A DNA stretch of 64,000 nt from CAVUAN01 sp963739435 (GCA_963739435.1 CAVUAN010000008.1:186001-250000), one strand, 5' to 3'. Positions 45,517 to 58,431 are shown, counted from the stretch's first letter. Program-made: numbers and translations. The notes: generated by a model not told the origin, from the letters alone.

Positions 45517-46235
45517 GCTCCGACGTCATCCGGATAGAAAACCTCGTCCGCGTTTACCAGATGGGCGAGGTCGAGGTCCGCGCCCTGGACGGCGTCACCC
45601 TCTCGATCGGCCCCGGGGAGTTCGTGGCCGTCATGGGCCCGTCCGGCTCCGGCAAGAGCACCCTGATGAACATCGTCGGGTGCCTCGACCGGCCCACGGG
45701 AGGCACGTACTGGCTCGACGGCGTCGACGTCTCCGGGCTCGACCGCGACGCCCGGGCCGAGATCCGAAACGGCAAGATCGGATTCGTCTTCCAGTCCTTC
45801 AACCTGCTCGCGCGCACCTCGGCGCTCGAAAACGTCGAGCTGCCGCTCATCTACTCGTCTAACGGCGGCACGAGCGCATCGCGCGCCGAGAAGGCCCGGA
45901 ACTGTCTCGCGATCGTGGGGCTCTCCGGCCGCGAGGATCACCATCCCAGCCAGCTCTCCGGCGGCCAGCAGCAGCGCGTGGCAATCGCGCGGGCTCTGAT
46001 CAACGATCCCAAGCTGATCCTGGCCGACGAGCCGACGGGCAACCTCGACACAAAGACATCGGAAGAGGTCATGGCGGTCTTCCAGAAACTGAACGACGAC
46101 GGCAAGACGATCGTCCTGATCACGCACGAGGCGGACATCGCGGAGTACGCCAGGCGCGTCGTCGTCTTCCGCGACGGCCTGCTCGTCGAGGATCACGCGG
46201 TGGAGAAGCGGCGCAAGGCCGCCTTCAAGCAGTAA
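45513..46235 (+). CDS. macB: MacB-type ABC transporter ATPase
   Basis: [12 protein letters not shown] is Walker [15 protein letters not shown] the signature and [12 protein letters not shown]alker [19 protein letters not shown] is the Q-loop block of the LolD/MacB group. The first in-frame ATG (45561) would cut off the first strand. The frame upstream reads [18 protein letters not shown], which belongs to the domain. The only start-like codon there is a CTG at 45513 overlapping the macA stop (CTGA), so a CTG start is proposed. It energises export with the permease next to it. Confidence 0.85.
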   Translation: MSSDVIRIENLVRVYQMGEVEVRALDGVTLSIGPGEFVAVMGPSGSGKSTLMNIVGCLDRPTGGTYWLDGVDVSGLDRDARAEIRNGKIGFVFQSFNLLARTSALENVELPLIYSSNGGTSASRAEKARNCLAIVGLSGREDHHPSQLSGGQQQRVAIARALINDPKLILADEPTGNLDTKTSEEVMAVFQKLNDDGKTIVLITHEADIAEYARRVVVFRDGLLVEDHAVEKRRKAAFKQ

Positions 46236-46245
46236 AGGGGCGGAG

Positions 46246-47462
<1,217 letters not shown>

Positions 47463-47499
47463 TCGGGCGTCTGCCCGGTTACAATCAACGTACGGTTCC

Positions 47500-50116
47500 A
47501 TGAAGGCACTGGAGCAGATGGCGAGAAGACTCGACCCTCGCCGCAGCGTGGCGGCGCGCCTCCTTCTCGCCTTTTTCCTGACTTCGTTCATTCCGGCGAC
47601 GGTCTTCATGATCGTCTTCTCCCGGCGCCTGACGGACATCCAGGAAAGCTCGGCCCAGCACCTTTCCGCCGTCAAGATCGCCGAGGCCACGATCCGCATG
47701 AAGCAGGACGCCGTCTACCGCGCGGAGTGGGCGGAACGTCGGGCCAAGACGTCGGAAGAGGTCGGCTGGTCCCTGGCAGAAGTCGTTCAAATACTGCTCA
47801 GCGGGTCGGGGGCACCGGCGCCGGCGCTTCCCGCTCCCGACGAGCACGGCCACATCTGGAACAGGATGCCGGAGGTCGACTCGCTCGGGTTCCTGCAGGG
47901 ATCGCGCGCCAGAGACCCGCGGGCCCGCCGGGACGCCGAGCGGCTGGCCGGCATTGCCGGGCTCTTCTCGGATGTGCGCGATCGGCGGCCCTCGATCCGC
48001 AACATCAGCGTCTGGACGGCCTCCGGGGCGATGCGCAGCAGCCCGTGGGTCGACCTCCACGAGTCGATCCTCCAGTCCGGAGGCGCCCTGGAGAGCTGGG
48101 AATTCAACCGACTGGCAAAGTTCCCCGAGATTCATCCGGCGGCGGGCGACAGGCCGGTCTGGGTGCCGTCCTCGGCGGGCCCGCGCATGAATTCCGAGAG
48201 CCGGGAGGTCGGGCTTCTCGTGCCCGTGCGGGACGACGCGGGACAGCTGATCGCAGGTGTCTCGCTCGGGATCGACGCCCGCCGCTTCTTCGCGGAGTCG
48301 GGGGAGGCGGGCGACCTGCAGGGTGATTTCTGGTGCGCGTTCGAAGGAAACGGGCGCGCCATCCTGATGACGGCCCACGCCGCGGCCATTCTGAAATGGC
48401 GCGGCGACGCGAACGAAACGCTCGCCGACTCGCCCGACACCGAGCGGCAGGCCCTCGCGAAGACGGTCTTCGGCTCGGCCCGGTCCGCCAGCGAGCACGT
48501 CTTCGGGGGGCGGAAGCATCGATTTGCTTCGGCCCAGGTCCCGACGACGGGCTGGGTCGTCCTGGTGGGGCTCTCGGCCGATGCGATCCGCAAGCTCGAG
48601 GATGAAGCCTTTCAGGAGGGACAGCCGGAGCGCTACCGCGTCCTCCGGCGCGACCTGCTGCTTCTCTTCCTCTATCTGTTTGCGGCCGTTCTGATCGTAG
48701 TCGGGCTCCTGTCGAGCCGGATCTCCGCGCCGGTCGAGGCGCTCGTCAAGGCGGCGGAGGACATCGGGGAAGGGCGAGCCGTGGAGCTGTCGGCGGCGCA
48801 GTCGCCCGATGAGCTCGGGCGGCTCGCTTCGGCCCTCGAGCGGATGGGCCGGCGCGTCGAGCGCCGCGTCGAAACGCTTCGCCGCCTGCACACGCTCCTG
48901 CGAACGACCTACCGGACGACGGACCTGCGCGAGGTGCTGGCACGCTGCGCCGAAGCGAGCGCGGCCTTTACACGGGCCCAGAGGGTGGTCTTCTTCATTC
49001 ACAACTCCGATACGAACCGCCTCGAGGCGGCCTGGCCCGGCTGGAATCTCACCGAGGAAATGGCCGAGAAATTGAAGATCCCCGTCGAGGGGCGGTCGAT
49101 CGCGGGCATGGTCTTCCGCAGCGGGGACGTCTACGCCACAAACGACCTCGCCCACGATCCTTATGCCAACCAGTCGCTCGAGGAGATCGTCGGCCCGACG
49201 CAGTCCGGCGTCTTCGCCCCCCTGAAGACGGAGGATGGAACGATCGGCGTGGCTGTGGCCTTGAACCGCGAAGGAGGATTCGGACACGAGGAAGTGGACG
49301 CCATGACTTCCTTCGCCGACGCGGCCTCGCTCTTGATCGCGAACGCCCGCCTCTACGAGACGCTGACCGGCACGGTCGAGGAGCTGCGACGGGCCAGCCG
49401 GCTCAAGGACCAGTTCCTCCAGAACGTGAACCACGAGCTGCGCACGCCCCTTGACCTCGATCGTGGGCTGGACCGACCTTTTCGAGGAGGACAACCTCGA
49501 TTCCGAGACGTTGAAGCGCGGGCAGCGGCAGGTCCGGCAGTCGGCGCGCATCCTGCTCGCGCTGATCGACGACCTCCTCGACCTCGCCCGGATGGACCGC
49601 GGGGCGCTCGTTCTCGACCTGCGGGCCGTCCAGCTCGGCGAGGTCGTGCAGCGGTCGCTCGAGACCGTTCGGATGATGGCCGAAGCCCAGGGCGTCGCCC
49701 TGATCCTGGCGCCGCTGCCGGAGCTCATGCCGCCCCTGCGGGCGGACCCGCTGCGCCTGCAGCAGGTCCTCTGGAACCTCCTGACCAATGCCGTCAAGTT
49801 CACGAGAAGGCACGGCCGGGTGGTCGTGCGCGTGGAGGTCGAAGACGAGCGCTACCGCGTGGACGTCGAGGACGACGGGATCGGGATTCCGGACAGCGAG
49901 ATCGCCCACGTCTTCGAGCGGTTCCGGCAGGTGGACGGCTCTCCCACCCGCAAGCACCCCGGCATGGGGATCGGCCTCTCGCTCGCGCGTTCTCTGGTCG
50001 AGCTCCACGGCGGAACGATTTGGGCCGAGAGCATGGTCGGGCACGGCAGCCGCTTCACCTTCACGCTGCCCATCCGGCCGATCCACGCCGGCGACGCGCT
50101 GGACGAGGGAGTCTAG
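47500..50116 (+). CDS. Membrane sensor histidine kinase (one frame break)
   Basis: About 871 residues. TM1 (LLLAFFLTSFIPATVFMIV), a long periplasmic sensor of roughly 370 residues, TM2 (LLLLFLYLFAAVLIVVGLL), then HAMP, GAF (VFFIHNSDTNRLEAAWPG) and the H box QNVNHELRTPL with His645. At about 49450 one extra T breaks the frame. Sense resumes TSIVGWTDLFEEDNL and runs through N (NLLTNAVKFTRR), G1 (VEDDGIGIPDSE) and G2 (GMGIGLSLARSLVELHGG) boxes. No response regulator is adjacent. It may sense envelope state given the MacAB genes 38 bases upstream. Confidence 0.9.
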
Positions 50117-50122
50117 AGGCGG

Positions 50123-50795
50123 CTAGGTGGCGGCGGGCAGGCCGGTGCCCTTCAGAGAGGTTCTTGATGACCAGGGCCGTCTCTTCCTTGCCGGGGACGC
50201 AGAGATTGGGGTCCTTCTCTTTGCCCGAGGCAATCGCGGCGGCGTAGCCCTCGCAATCGTAGCCGCAGGCGGTGCAGTCGGTCTGCGCCATCGCGGCGTA
50301 GAGCTTGAGCGTGAGGTTGCCGTCCTTGGCCATCTCCATGCGCTTGGGCAGGGGAATCGTCTCGTCGTGGAAGGCCGGCGCCTCCTTGCGCACCTTGGGA
50401 GCGGCCGCAACGTCATCGGGCCGGCCGGTGTCGATCCACTGGCCAAACGAGAGGCAGGAGGGACAGACGAAGGAGTAGTCCCAGCCGACCGGCAGGAACA
50501 TCGCCGGGGTCTTGTAGACGACGAGCAACGTGAAGTCCTGCGGGCAGGCGGGAGCCTCGCGCTCCTGGGCGTCGAGAACCATGGTCTTCAGGTGGGGCCG
50601 CGAGAACTCGATCTGTTTCGGCTTCTGGTCGAACCGGAACATTTCGCCCTTCGGGCACACCATCACCACCTGGGGCTTGTACACGCGGTCCACGAAGAAG
50701 GACCGCATGGGGATTTCGTGGGTCGGGCAGGGGGCCGGGGTCTCCTTCCAGAAGGAGGAGACGAGCTGCGATTTCTCGGCGAGCGAAAGACTCAT
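50123..50795 (-). CDS. (Fe-S)-binding protein with C-terminal 4Fe-4S domain (frame break at 3' end)
   Basis: About 224 residues. The C-terminal part QTDCTACGYDCEGYAAA...NLCVPGKEET has the C-x2-C-x4-C-x16-C spacing of the RnfB-type 4Fe-4S domain. An upstream FVCPSCLSFGQW and AACPQDF-like Cys sites may hold another metal. The frame shifts near 50157; the last residues read KGTGLPAAT with a stop at 50123. No partner Rnf or ferredoxin genes are present. The stop is six bases from that of the convergent histidine kinase. Electron-transfer role inferred. Confidence 0.75.
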
Positions 50796-50821
50796 GGAGA
50801 GCGATTATACGAGGACTCATT

Positions 50822-50934
50822 CACCCCTCTCCCCCCGGGAGAGGGGATGGGGTGAGGGGCGGACTGGAGAGCAGGCAAGAATCGAAGCGGCTTCGGTTTT
50901 CCCCTCACCCCTGCCCTCTCCCGAAGGGAGAGGG
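50822..50934. repeat. REP-like paired inverted repeat (copy 2)
   Basis: ACCCCTCTCCCC-CCG-GGAGAGGGG then GGGGTGAGGGG on the left. CCCCTCACCCCTG-CCCTCTCCC-GAA-GGGAGAGGG is on the right, separated by about 40 bases. Same architecture as the copy at 22324-22432 with a different spacer. It lies between two minus-strand genes. Confidence 0.88.
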
Positions 50935-50941
50935 AGTTGAA

Positions 50942-51583
50942 TCAAAGGGCGGCGAAGGGGTTCAGGCGCTTCTCCTCCTCGACCGTCGTGCCGGGCCCAT
51001 GGCCGCAGACGACGGGCACGTCCCCCGGCAGCGCGAACAGCTTGTCCCGGATCGAGGCCAGGATCAGGTCCGTGTCGCCTCCCCAGAGATCGGTGCGCCC
51101 GATCGAGCGCCGAAAGAGGGTGTCTCCGGAAAAGAGCAGGGGCTCGTCTCCCTCGAGAAGAAAGCTCGTCGAGCCGGGAGTGTGGCCGGGGGTGTGGATC
51201 GCGCGCACTGCCGAGCGGCCGAACCGGATGATCTCGCCGTCCGAAAGGGGAGCGTCGAGCGGAGGCGGGGCGAGAGCCGAGAGGCCGAAGAAGGAAGCCT
51301 GCTCGGGCAGGGCCTGGTAGAGCGGCAAGTCGGCGGGGTGGAGCCGGATCAGCGCTCCGGTTGTTTCTGCGACTTCCCGAGTGCCCGTGATGTGATCGAA
51401 GTGAGCGTGCGTGTGGAGAAGCGCGACGGGGCGCACCCCGGCCGACGAGAGGGCCGCGAGGATGCGCTCGGGCTCGTCGCCCGGATCGATGACCACCGCC
51501 TCGAGAGTCGCCTCGTCCACGACGATCGAACAGTTGCATTGCAGCGGGCCGACAGGAAAGGTCTCGATCGTGAGGCCGGTCAC
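50942..51583 (-). CDS. MBL-fold metallo-hydrolase (glyoxalase II-like)
   Basis: 213 residues from a GTG that overlaps the upstream stop (GTGA). TFPVGPLQCNCSIVVDE starts the fold. LLHTHAHFDHITG is the HxHxDH zinc motif. AIHTPGHTPGSTSFLL holds the next His, LFSGDTLFRRSIGRTD the bridging Asp, and VVCGHGPGTTVEEEKR the last His. It resembles small glyoxalase II/YcbL-type hydrolases acting on glutathione thioesters or related esters. A longer upstream extension of the frame has no start of merit. Confidence 0.88.
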   Translation of the reverse strand: MTGLTIETFPVGPLQCNCSIVVDEATLEAVVIDPGDEPERILAALSSAGVRPVALLHTHAHFDHITGTREVAETTGALIRLHPADLPLYQALPEQASFFGLSALAPPPLDAPLSDGEIIRFGRSAVRAIHTPGHTPGSTSFLLEGDEPLLFSGDTLFRRSIGRTDLWGGDTDLILASIRDKLFALPGDVPVVCGHGPGTTVEEEKRLNPFAAL

Positions 51584-51984
51584 GGATTCACGGCCACGGC
51601 GGTTTCGACGTCGTGGCGCTCCTGGCGCTCGGGACAGGCCCAGACCTTCTCCTGCGACGCGGGGGAGAGCTGGACGGCCCACTCCTGGTTGTCCGTCCGC
51701 CGCCTTTCCGAGGCGAACAGCTTGCGGCGGCTCCTCGGCGTGAAGATCTCCCAGCGGAGCCAGCCGAAGTCGACAGCGGCACCGTCCAGGTGGAACGCGG
51801 GGATCCGCTGCCCGGGCTCGATCGCTGCCTCGCGGACCGTCATCGGCCGAAATCCGTTGGCCGCAAGGCGCTCCTCGAACTCGGCGCGGACCGAGCGCCC
51901 CCGGTACTCGAGGGCGTGGCGCCCGCGCGCGACCCCGCGGCCGAGGATGAGATCGTCGAGAGCGCCCGCGAGCTCCGCGTCCAC
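51580..51984 (-). CDS. Hypothetical protein
   Basis: 134 residues from a GTG. The product is soluble and mixed alpha/beta, with HALEYRGRSVRAEFEERLA, AVDFGWLRWEIFTPRSRRK and a single late Cys (KVWACPERQE). No known family. It overlaps the metallo-hydrolase by four bases, so the two are co-translated and may act together. Confidence 0.6.
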   Translation of the reverse strand: MDAELAGALDDLILGRGVARGRHALEYRGRSVRAEFEERLAANGFRPMTVREAAIEPGQRIPAFHLDGAAVDFGWLRWEIFTPRSRRKLFASERRRTDNQEWAVQLSPASQEKVWACPERQERHDVETAVAVNP

Positions 51985-52040
51985 GCTGCGATCATATCGA
52001 GCCGCGAGCGCCTCCGATCCGTGCGGATAGACTCGACGGT

Positions 52041-52499
52041 GTGAGCGTGCCTGGGCTGGCCCTGCGCTTGGCTCTCGCCCTGTGGGTGGGAGGCACGCTC
52101 GTCGTCGTTCTCGCCGCGCCGGTAATCTTCGGCCAGATAGCCTCCCGCGATGCGGCCGGCTCGGTCTTCGGAGAGATCCTGCGCCGGTTCGAGGCGGTCA
52201 AGCATGGCCTCTCTCTCGTCCTCGTCGTCGCCGTTTTTGCGGGCCTCGAACAGCGGGGGTCTCTCGGCCGGGGGGAAATCGTAGCGACCGTGGCCATCTT
52301 CCTGGCGGTGGCGAGCAACGTGTACCTCTCGATGGTCCTCCGGCCGCGTATGAACTATTTTCGGATGAAGGTCGGCTCGTTCGACGCGGCCTCCCCCGAC
52401 GACCCCTTTCGCCGGCGCTTCGACGCTCTCCATCGAAGGTCGACCCGCGTCCTGACGCTGGGATGGCTCGCCGCGGCCGTGGCGCTGGTTCTGACCTAG
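52041..52499 (+). CDS. DUF4149-type membrane protein
   Basis: 152 residues from a GTG. Four hydrophobic helices, first ALRLALALWVGGTLVVVL, then LSLVLVVAVFAGLEQ, and the family-like VASNVYLSMVLRPRMNYF with FRRRFDALHRRSTRVL. This arrangement matches DUF4149/TMEM205-like proteins of unknown role. Divergent from the 134-residue hypothetical gene and convergent with ridA, whose likely stop shares its last bases. Confidence 0.75.
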   Translation: MSVPGLALRLALALWVGGTLVVVLAAPVIFGQIASRDAAGSVFGEILRRFEAVKHGLSLVLVVAVFAGLEQRGSLGRGEIVATVAIFLAVASNVYLSMVLRPRMNYFRMKVGSFDAASPDDPFRRRFDALHRRSTRVLTLGWLAAAVALVLT

Positions 52500-52883
52500 T
52501 CCTCGGAGCGCGTTCGCAGCGATGAGATCCAGCTCGAGCGGGGCGCCCTTGGGGAGGGCGGCGACGATGACGGTCGAGCGGGCGGGGCGATGGTCGCCGA
52601 AGCGGCTGGCATAGACGGCGTTCATGGCCGGGAAGTCTTCGCTCCTCGTGAGGTAGACGGTGACCTTGACGACGTCCGAGAACGAGAGGCCGGCCGATGC
52701 CAGAACAGCCTGGAGGTTGTCGAAGACGCGCTCCGCCGACTTCTCGATCCCGCCCCCGACGAGCTCTCCCGTCTTCGGGTCCAGCGGGATCTGGCCGGAT
52801 GCGTAGAGCCTTCCGCCGTCCACGACGGCCTGCGAATACGGCCCGATGGCCTTGGGCGCGCCTTCGGTCGCCAGGAACTTCAT
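52497..52883 (-). CDS. ridA: RidA/YjgF-family enamine/imine deaminase (probable frame break at 3' end)
   Basis: MKFLATEGAPKAIGPYSQAV, LYASGQIPLDPKTGEL and DVVKVTVYLTRSEDFPAMN are diagnostic, and the Arg in DHRPARSTV binds the substrate carboxylate. It hydrolyses reactive 2-aminoacrylate-type intermediates. After LELDLIAA the frame runs on without a stop for 200 more residues antisense to its neighbour. A one-base shift near 52512 gives a short tail LRTRSED and a stop at 52497, yielding the normal length of about 128 residues. It overlaps hpt by ATGA. Confidence 0.85.
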
Positions 52884-53413
52884 GATTTGTCTCCGTCCGG
52901 TTCGAGAATGCCGATGAAAGGCAGGTTCCGGTACGACTCGGCGAAGTCCAGGCCGTAGCCGACGACGAAGTGGTCGTCGATCGTGAAGCCCAGGTAATCG
53001 ACGGCGATGCTCTCGTTGCCGGCGATCCTCTTCTTGAGGAGGGCGCAGATCTTGACGGACTTGGGCTTACGGGTCGAGAGGATCTCGATGATCTTCTTGA
53101 GCGTCCGGCCGGTGTCGACGATGTCTTCGACAATGACGACGTCCCGGCCGGCCACGTCGGTCGAGAGGTCGCGGACGAGCTGGACGTTGCCCGAGGACTT
53201 CGTCCCCGACCCGTAGGAGGAAACCTGGAGGAAATCGAGCTGGACGGGGGTCTTGAGCTGCTTGGCCAGGTCACAGAGGAAGAAGATCGACCCCTTGAGG
53301 ATGCCCACCAGGAGGACCGGGCTGCCCGCCTGGTCTCGGTCCAGGTCGGCTGCCAGGCGTGAAACACCGGCCGAGAGCGTGTCTTTGTCGATTAAGGTCC
53401 GGCCGAGCTTCAT
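52880..53413 (-). CDS. hpt: Hypoxanthine phosphoribosyltransferase
   Basis: 177 residues, the usual length. LLVGILKGSIFFLCDLA is the PPi loop, FLQVSSYGSGTKSSG the flexible loop, DVVIVEDIVDTGRTLKK the PRPP-binding motif, and DYLGFTIDDHFVVGYGLDF the purine-stacking region. It salvages hypoxanthine and guanine to IMP and GMP. Co-translated with ridA. Confidence 0.95.
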   Translation of the reverse strand: MKLGRTLIDKDTLSAGVSRLAADLDRDQAGSPVLLVGILKGSIFFLCDLAKQLKTPVQLDFLQVSSYGSGTKSSGNVQLVRDLSTDVAGRDVVIVEDIVDTGRTLKKIIEILSTRKPKSVKICALLKKRIAGNESIAVDYLGFTIDDHFVVGYGLDFAESYRNLPFIGILEPDGDKS

Positions 53414-53468
53414 GATGGGGGGCAGGAGGGCACCTCCCTGGGTCTAGAATGAGCCGAGCAGGAAGCCC

Positions 53469-54983
53469 ATGTTCGTCGAACGAGTCCAGCTCCTCCACGA
53501 AGACTATATCCGGCTGACGGAACGCTTCAAGGCCCTCTGGACGTTCCATCAATTCCTGCGGGGCGTCTACAAAACCTTCTTCTCGTCGGAGCCGGGCTAC
53601 GAGCTCGACTTCAACGCCCTCTACGACGAGATCCGCAAGATAGCGGCCGACATCAACTCGGCTTCGCCGGAGGCGACCGGGCCGCGCCTCAAGCAGCTCT
53701 TCGAAAAGCTCGACTCCGTATCGGCCACGCTGCGCGACGTCGACCGGAAGGTCTCGCCGTCGTTCGTGCGCCGTTTCTTCGAGCGGGTGCGGCCCGAGGA
53801 CGAGAAGATCGCCTTCTACCTCCTCCGGTTCTACTTCTCGCAGAGCGAGGTGGACGAGGACGTCATCGACAAGGTCGACTTCCTGGCGACGGTGGCCGCG
53901 GCGGGCCGCTCCGACCCGGGGGCGGCGGCGACGCGCCCGCGCTCGGCGGTGAAGAAGTTCTTCGAGACGGTGACGTCGATCTCGGTGTGGCCGCCCATGG
54001 AGAGCGGCATGACCCCGGCGATCGTCAATGCCTTCGACGAGCTGGCGGCGGATGTCGAGCGAGCCCGGGAGTTCGAGGAGCTTCTGACCGAGCGTTTGCT
54101 CGCCAACGTCCGGACGATGAAGAGGCGCGTGAGCAACGGCCTCTCGAACGCGGACATCCTGACGGCCGTGGCCTGGTGCAACCTGACGACCCGGTCCGTT
54201 TTCCAGCGGCTCTACGAAAAGGAAGAGCGGCGGCTCGACGAGGCGACGGGCCGCATCACGGACCTCGAGCGGGAGCTGTCGCAGGGCGGTGAAACCGAGA
54301 AGGAGCCCGAGGAGTTCCGGCGATTCCGCGAGTCGCGCGTCCGCTACGACCGGCAGACCACCGAGCACAATCTGCGGGCGCAGCATGTCGTGGACCTGAA
54401 ACAGGCCATCGGCGGCGTCCTCGAGAAGTTCGACATCTCGGGCCTCGAGGCGGGAGACATCGAGGAGGCCCTCGAGCTCGTCGAGGAGACCGACGAGGAG
54501 AGCGGCGACGCCGCCTTCTGGAAGGCGTCCATGCAGCGGATCCTGGCCGCCGTGGAGCTGTACGACGACGGTGTGGGGCCCCTGCGGACGAATCTCGCGG
54601 GGCTCGCGCACCTGCGGTTCGAAGGTTGGGAGCTTTCCGCCGCGCGCAAGACCGTTGCCGCAGGCGGAGCGCCGACTTCCGAGTCGGACGTGATCCTGCT
54701 GCGCGCCACCTCCCTGCGCGTGCAATCCGAGCAGGAGACGGAAGCCCTGCGGCAGAGCGCGCAGGACGGCTCGGCGCCGGAGTCCCTGAAAAACGCCCGG
54801 GCCACGCTCGCCCGGGCGGCCGGCGTCGACGCCGAGCTCGCCCAGCTCGTCAGCGAGGCGCAGGCGAGCCAGTCTCTCGAAGAGGCGCGCTGGTACACAC
54901 GGACCCGCTTCCGCCTCCTGCGGGCAACGGCCGATCTCTGGCTCATGCTCGACAACTCCCAGGGCGAGCGCCGCCGACCCTAA
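53469..54983 (+). CDS. Large helical hypothetical protein
   Basis: 504 residues with no membrane segment, signal peptide or catalytic motif I recognise. Composition is strongly helical and charged throughout. Marked stretches are LTERFKALWTFHQFLRGVY near the N-terminus, an internal SVKKFFETV-like region around residue 160, and coiled-coil-like EKEERRLDEATGRITDLER near residue 260. It ends LRATADLWLMLDNSQG. It precedes lysS by 29 bases on the same strand and could be in the same transcript. Function unknown. Confidence 0.75.
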   Translation: MFVERVQLLHEDYIRLTERFKALWTFHQFLRGVYKTFFSSEPGYELDFNALYDEIRKIAADINSASPEATGPRLKQLFEKLDSVSATLRDVDRKVSPSFVRRFFERVRPEDEKIAFYLLRFYFSQSEVDEDVIDKVDFLATVAAAGRSDPGAAATRPRSAVKKFFETVTSISVWPPMESGMTPAIVNAFDELAADVERAREFEELLTERLLANVRTMKRRVSNGLSNADILTAVAWCNLTTRSVFQRLYEKEERRLDEATGRITDLERELSQGGETEKEPEEFRRFRESRVRYDRQTTEHNLRAQHVVDLKQAIGGVLEKFDISGLEAGDIEEALELVEETDEESGDAAFWKASMQRILAAVELYDDGVGPLRTNLAGLAHLRFEGWELSAARKTVAAGGAPTSESDVILLRATSLRVQSEQETEALRQSAQDGSAPESLKNARATLARAAGVDAELAQLVSEAQASQSLEEARWYTRTRFRLLRATADLWLMLDNSQGERRRP

Positions 54984-55012
54984 TCGGTCCGCACCCCCGT
55001 ATACTCCCCGCG

Positions 55013-56550
<1,538 letters not shown>

Positions 56551-56556
56551 ATCGGA

Positions 56557-57738
56557 GTGCTTTTGGACCTTCCCTCGTTCGTGGCCCTGCGCTACCTGAC
56601 GGCTTCGCGCAAGAGGGCCCACGTGGCGCTGATCGCCGTGATCTCGATTGCCGGGCTGGCGATCGGCGTCGCCGCGCTCGTCATCTCTTTGGCGCTTCTC
56701 TCCGGATTTCAGGACCGCATCCACCTGCAGATGGCCGAAAGAACCCCTCACCTCCGGGTCTCCGCGGCGAAAGGAGCGATCCTGCCGGACGTCGAGGCCG
56801 TGCAGGCGGCGCTGGCAGCTCTGCCCGGTGTGGCGGAGGTGAGGCCGGAGATCGAAGGGCGCGGTTGGCTTTCGGACGAGGAAGGACGAACGGCCACGCC
56901 GGTGCGCTTCCGCAACGGGCGCCTGGACCAGCCGCAGACCGGCGACACCCCGCCGGCGCTGCTCGTCGGGCCCGTGGCCGGCCGGACGGGAGCGCGCGAA
57001 GGATCTCTGGTTCGGCTGACGTCTTCGCGGACCCGCCTCTCGCCGATCGGGCCGATCCCGATCGCCATCGTCTTCCGGGTCGAAGGCGTGCGCCGCAGCT
57101 CGGCTCTCGACCGCTCGGCGGACGTCGAGGTCCCCGAGGCGGCTGCGCGGAGTCTGGCCGGGCTTCCCTCGGGAGCCCCGGCGTACACCGCAAGGCTCCA
57201 CGCGGCCGACAGGGCCGAGGAGGCCGCCCGGGCCGCAGCGCAGGCTCTCGGCCCCCGCTACCGCGTTCAGACCTGGCGGGAGCTGAACGCGTCGCTCGGC
57301 TTCGCCTTGCGGCTGGAGAAGCTCGTGATCTTCGTCACGGTGGCGCTCGTCATTCTCGTCGCGGCGCTGAACATCGTTTCGAACATCGCGCTGCTCGTCG
57401 TCGAGAAAAAGCGCGACCTCGGCGTGTTCGCGACTCTGGGCGCAGCTCCCGGCTCTCTGGCGCGCGTGTACCTCACGCTCGGGCTCTTCATCGGCACACT
57501 CGGGACCGGCCTGGGCCTGGCATCCGGCGCCGGGATCTCATGGCTGCTCGATCGGTACAAGCTCGTGCCGCTTCCCGCCGATGTCTACATGCTCTCGAGC
57601 GTCCCGTTCACAATCCACCCCGGGGAACTTGCCGTCATCGCGGTCTTTGCCCTGGCCACGGCCCTCGCCGCGGCCGTGCTGCCCGCGCGCGCGGCAGCCC
57701 GGCTGGCTCCGGGGGAGGCCATACGGCTGTCCCGATGA
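56557..57738 (+). CDS. lolC: Lipoprotein-releasing ABC transporter permease LolC/LolE
   Basis: 393 residues from a GTG six bases after lysS. FVALRYLTASRKRAHVALIAV and GVAALVISLALLSGFQDRI are the LolC/E N-terminus. A periplasmic domain follows (residues 60-240). Three C-terminal helices include VALVILVAALNIVSNIALLV, with VEKKRDLGVFATLGA as the coupling loop. It extracts lipoproteins from the inner membrane for LolA. It overlaps lolD by ATGA. Only one permease gene is present, so it may act as a LolF-like homodimer. Confidence 0.92.
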   Translation: MLLDLPSFVALRYLTASRKRAHVALIAVISIAGLAIGVAALVISLALLSGFQDRIHLQMAERTPHLRVSAAKGAILPDVEAVQAALAALPGVAEVRPEIEGRGWLSDEEGRTATPVRFRNGRLDQPQTGDTPPALLVGPVAGRTGAREGSLVRLTSSRTRLSPIGPIPIAIVFRVEGVRRSSALDRSADVEVPEAAARSLAGLPSGAPAYTARLHAADRAEEAARAAAQALGPRYRVQTWRELNASLGFALRLEKLVIFVTVALVILVAALNIVSNIALLVVEKKRDLGVFATLGAAPGSLARVYLTLGLFIGTLGTGLGLASGAGISWLLDRYKLVPLPADVYMLSSVPFTIHPGELAVIAVFALATALAAAVLPARAAARLAPGEAIRLSR

Positions 57739-58431
57739 CGGGAGACCGCGCGGCGGCCGTTGAGGCCGTCGGCCTGGCGAAGACTTACACGGGCGAAGGC
57801 GCGCCCGTCACCGTCTTCCAGAATCTCTCCCTCTCGATCCCGAAAGGCGAATTTGCGGCAATCATGGGACCCTCCGGCGTCGGCAAGTCGACGCTTCTCC
57901 ACCTGCTGGCCGGCATCGACCGGGCCGATTCCGGCCGCGTTTCCGTTTTCGGCTCCGAGATCGATGCGATGCCGCCGCGGGATAGGGCGCGGTTTCGCAA
58001 TCGAGAGGATCGGCTTCGTCTTCCAGTTTCATCACCTGCTGGCCGAGTTCACCGCGGAAGAGAACGTCGCCTTCCCCCACCGCATCGCCGGCCTGCCCGC
58101 CCGGGAGGCCAACCGGCTGGCTTCGGAGCTCCTCGGGCGCGTTGGCCTGGCGGACCGGCGGAGCCACCTTCCCCGGGCGCTGTCGGGCGGGGAGCAGCAG
58201 CGTGTCGCGATTGCCCGTGCGCTCGCGCGCGGGCCCGCTCTGGTGCTCGCCGACGAGCCAACCGGTAATTTGGATGCGGAATCGGCCCGCGCGGTGTTCG
58301 ATTTGCTCGAAGGGCTTCATCGCGAGCGAGCCATGACCACTGTTCTCGTGACCCACAACCCGGATCTCGCGAGCCGCTGTGATAAAATTTACTCGATGTC
58401 GCGGGAAGGAATCTCTCTCGCCCGGGGTTAA
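57735..58431 (+). CDS. lolD: Lipoprotein-releasing ABC transporter ATPase LolD (one frame break)
   Basis: [18 protein letters not shown] is Walker A. Near 57998 the frame shifts by one base; sense continues [19 protein letters not shown] (Q loop). [15 protein letters not shown] is the signature and [16 protein letters not shown]alker B, followed by [14 protein letters not shown]. About 232 residues. It powers LolC. Disruption of an essential function by a single base again suggests a base-calling error. Confidence 0.92.

Noticed and set aside
51840..52500. C-terminal extension of the RidA frame by about 220 residues
   Set aside because: It is antisense to the membrane protein gene at 52041-52499; RidA proteins end at about 128 residues.
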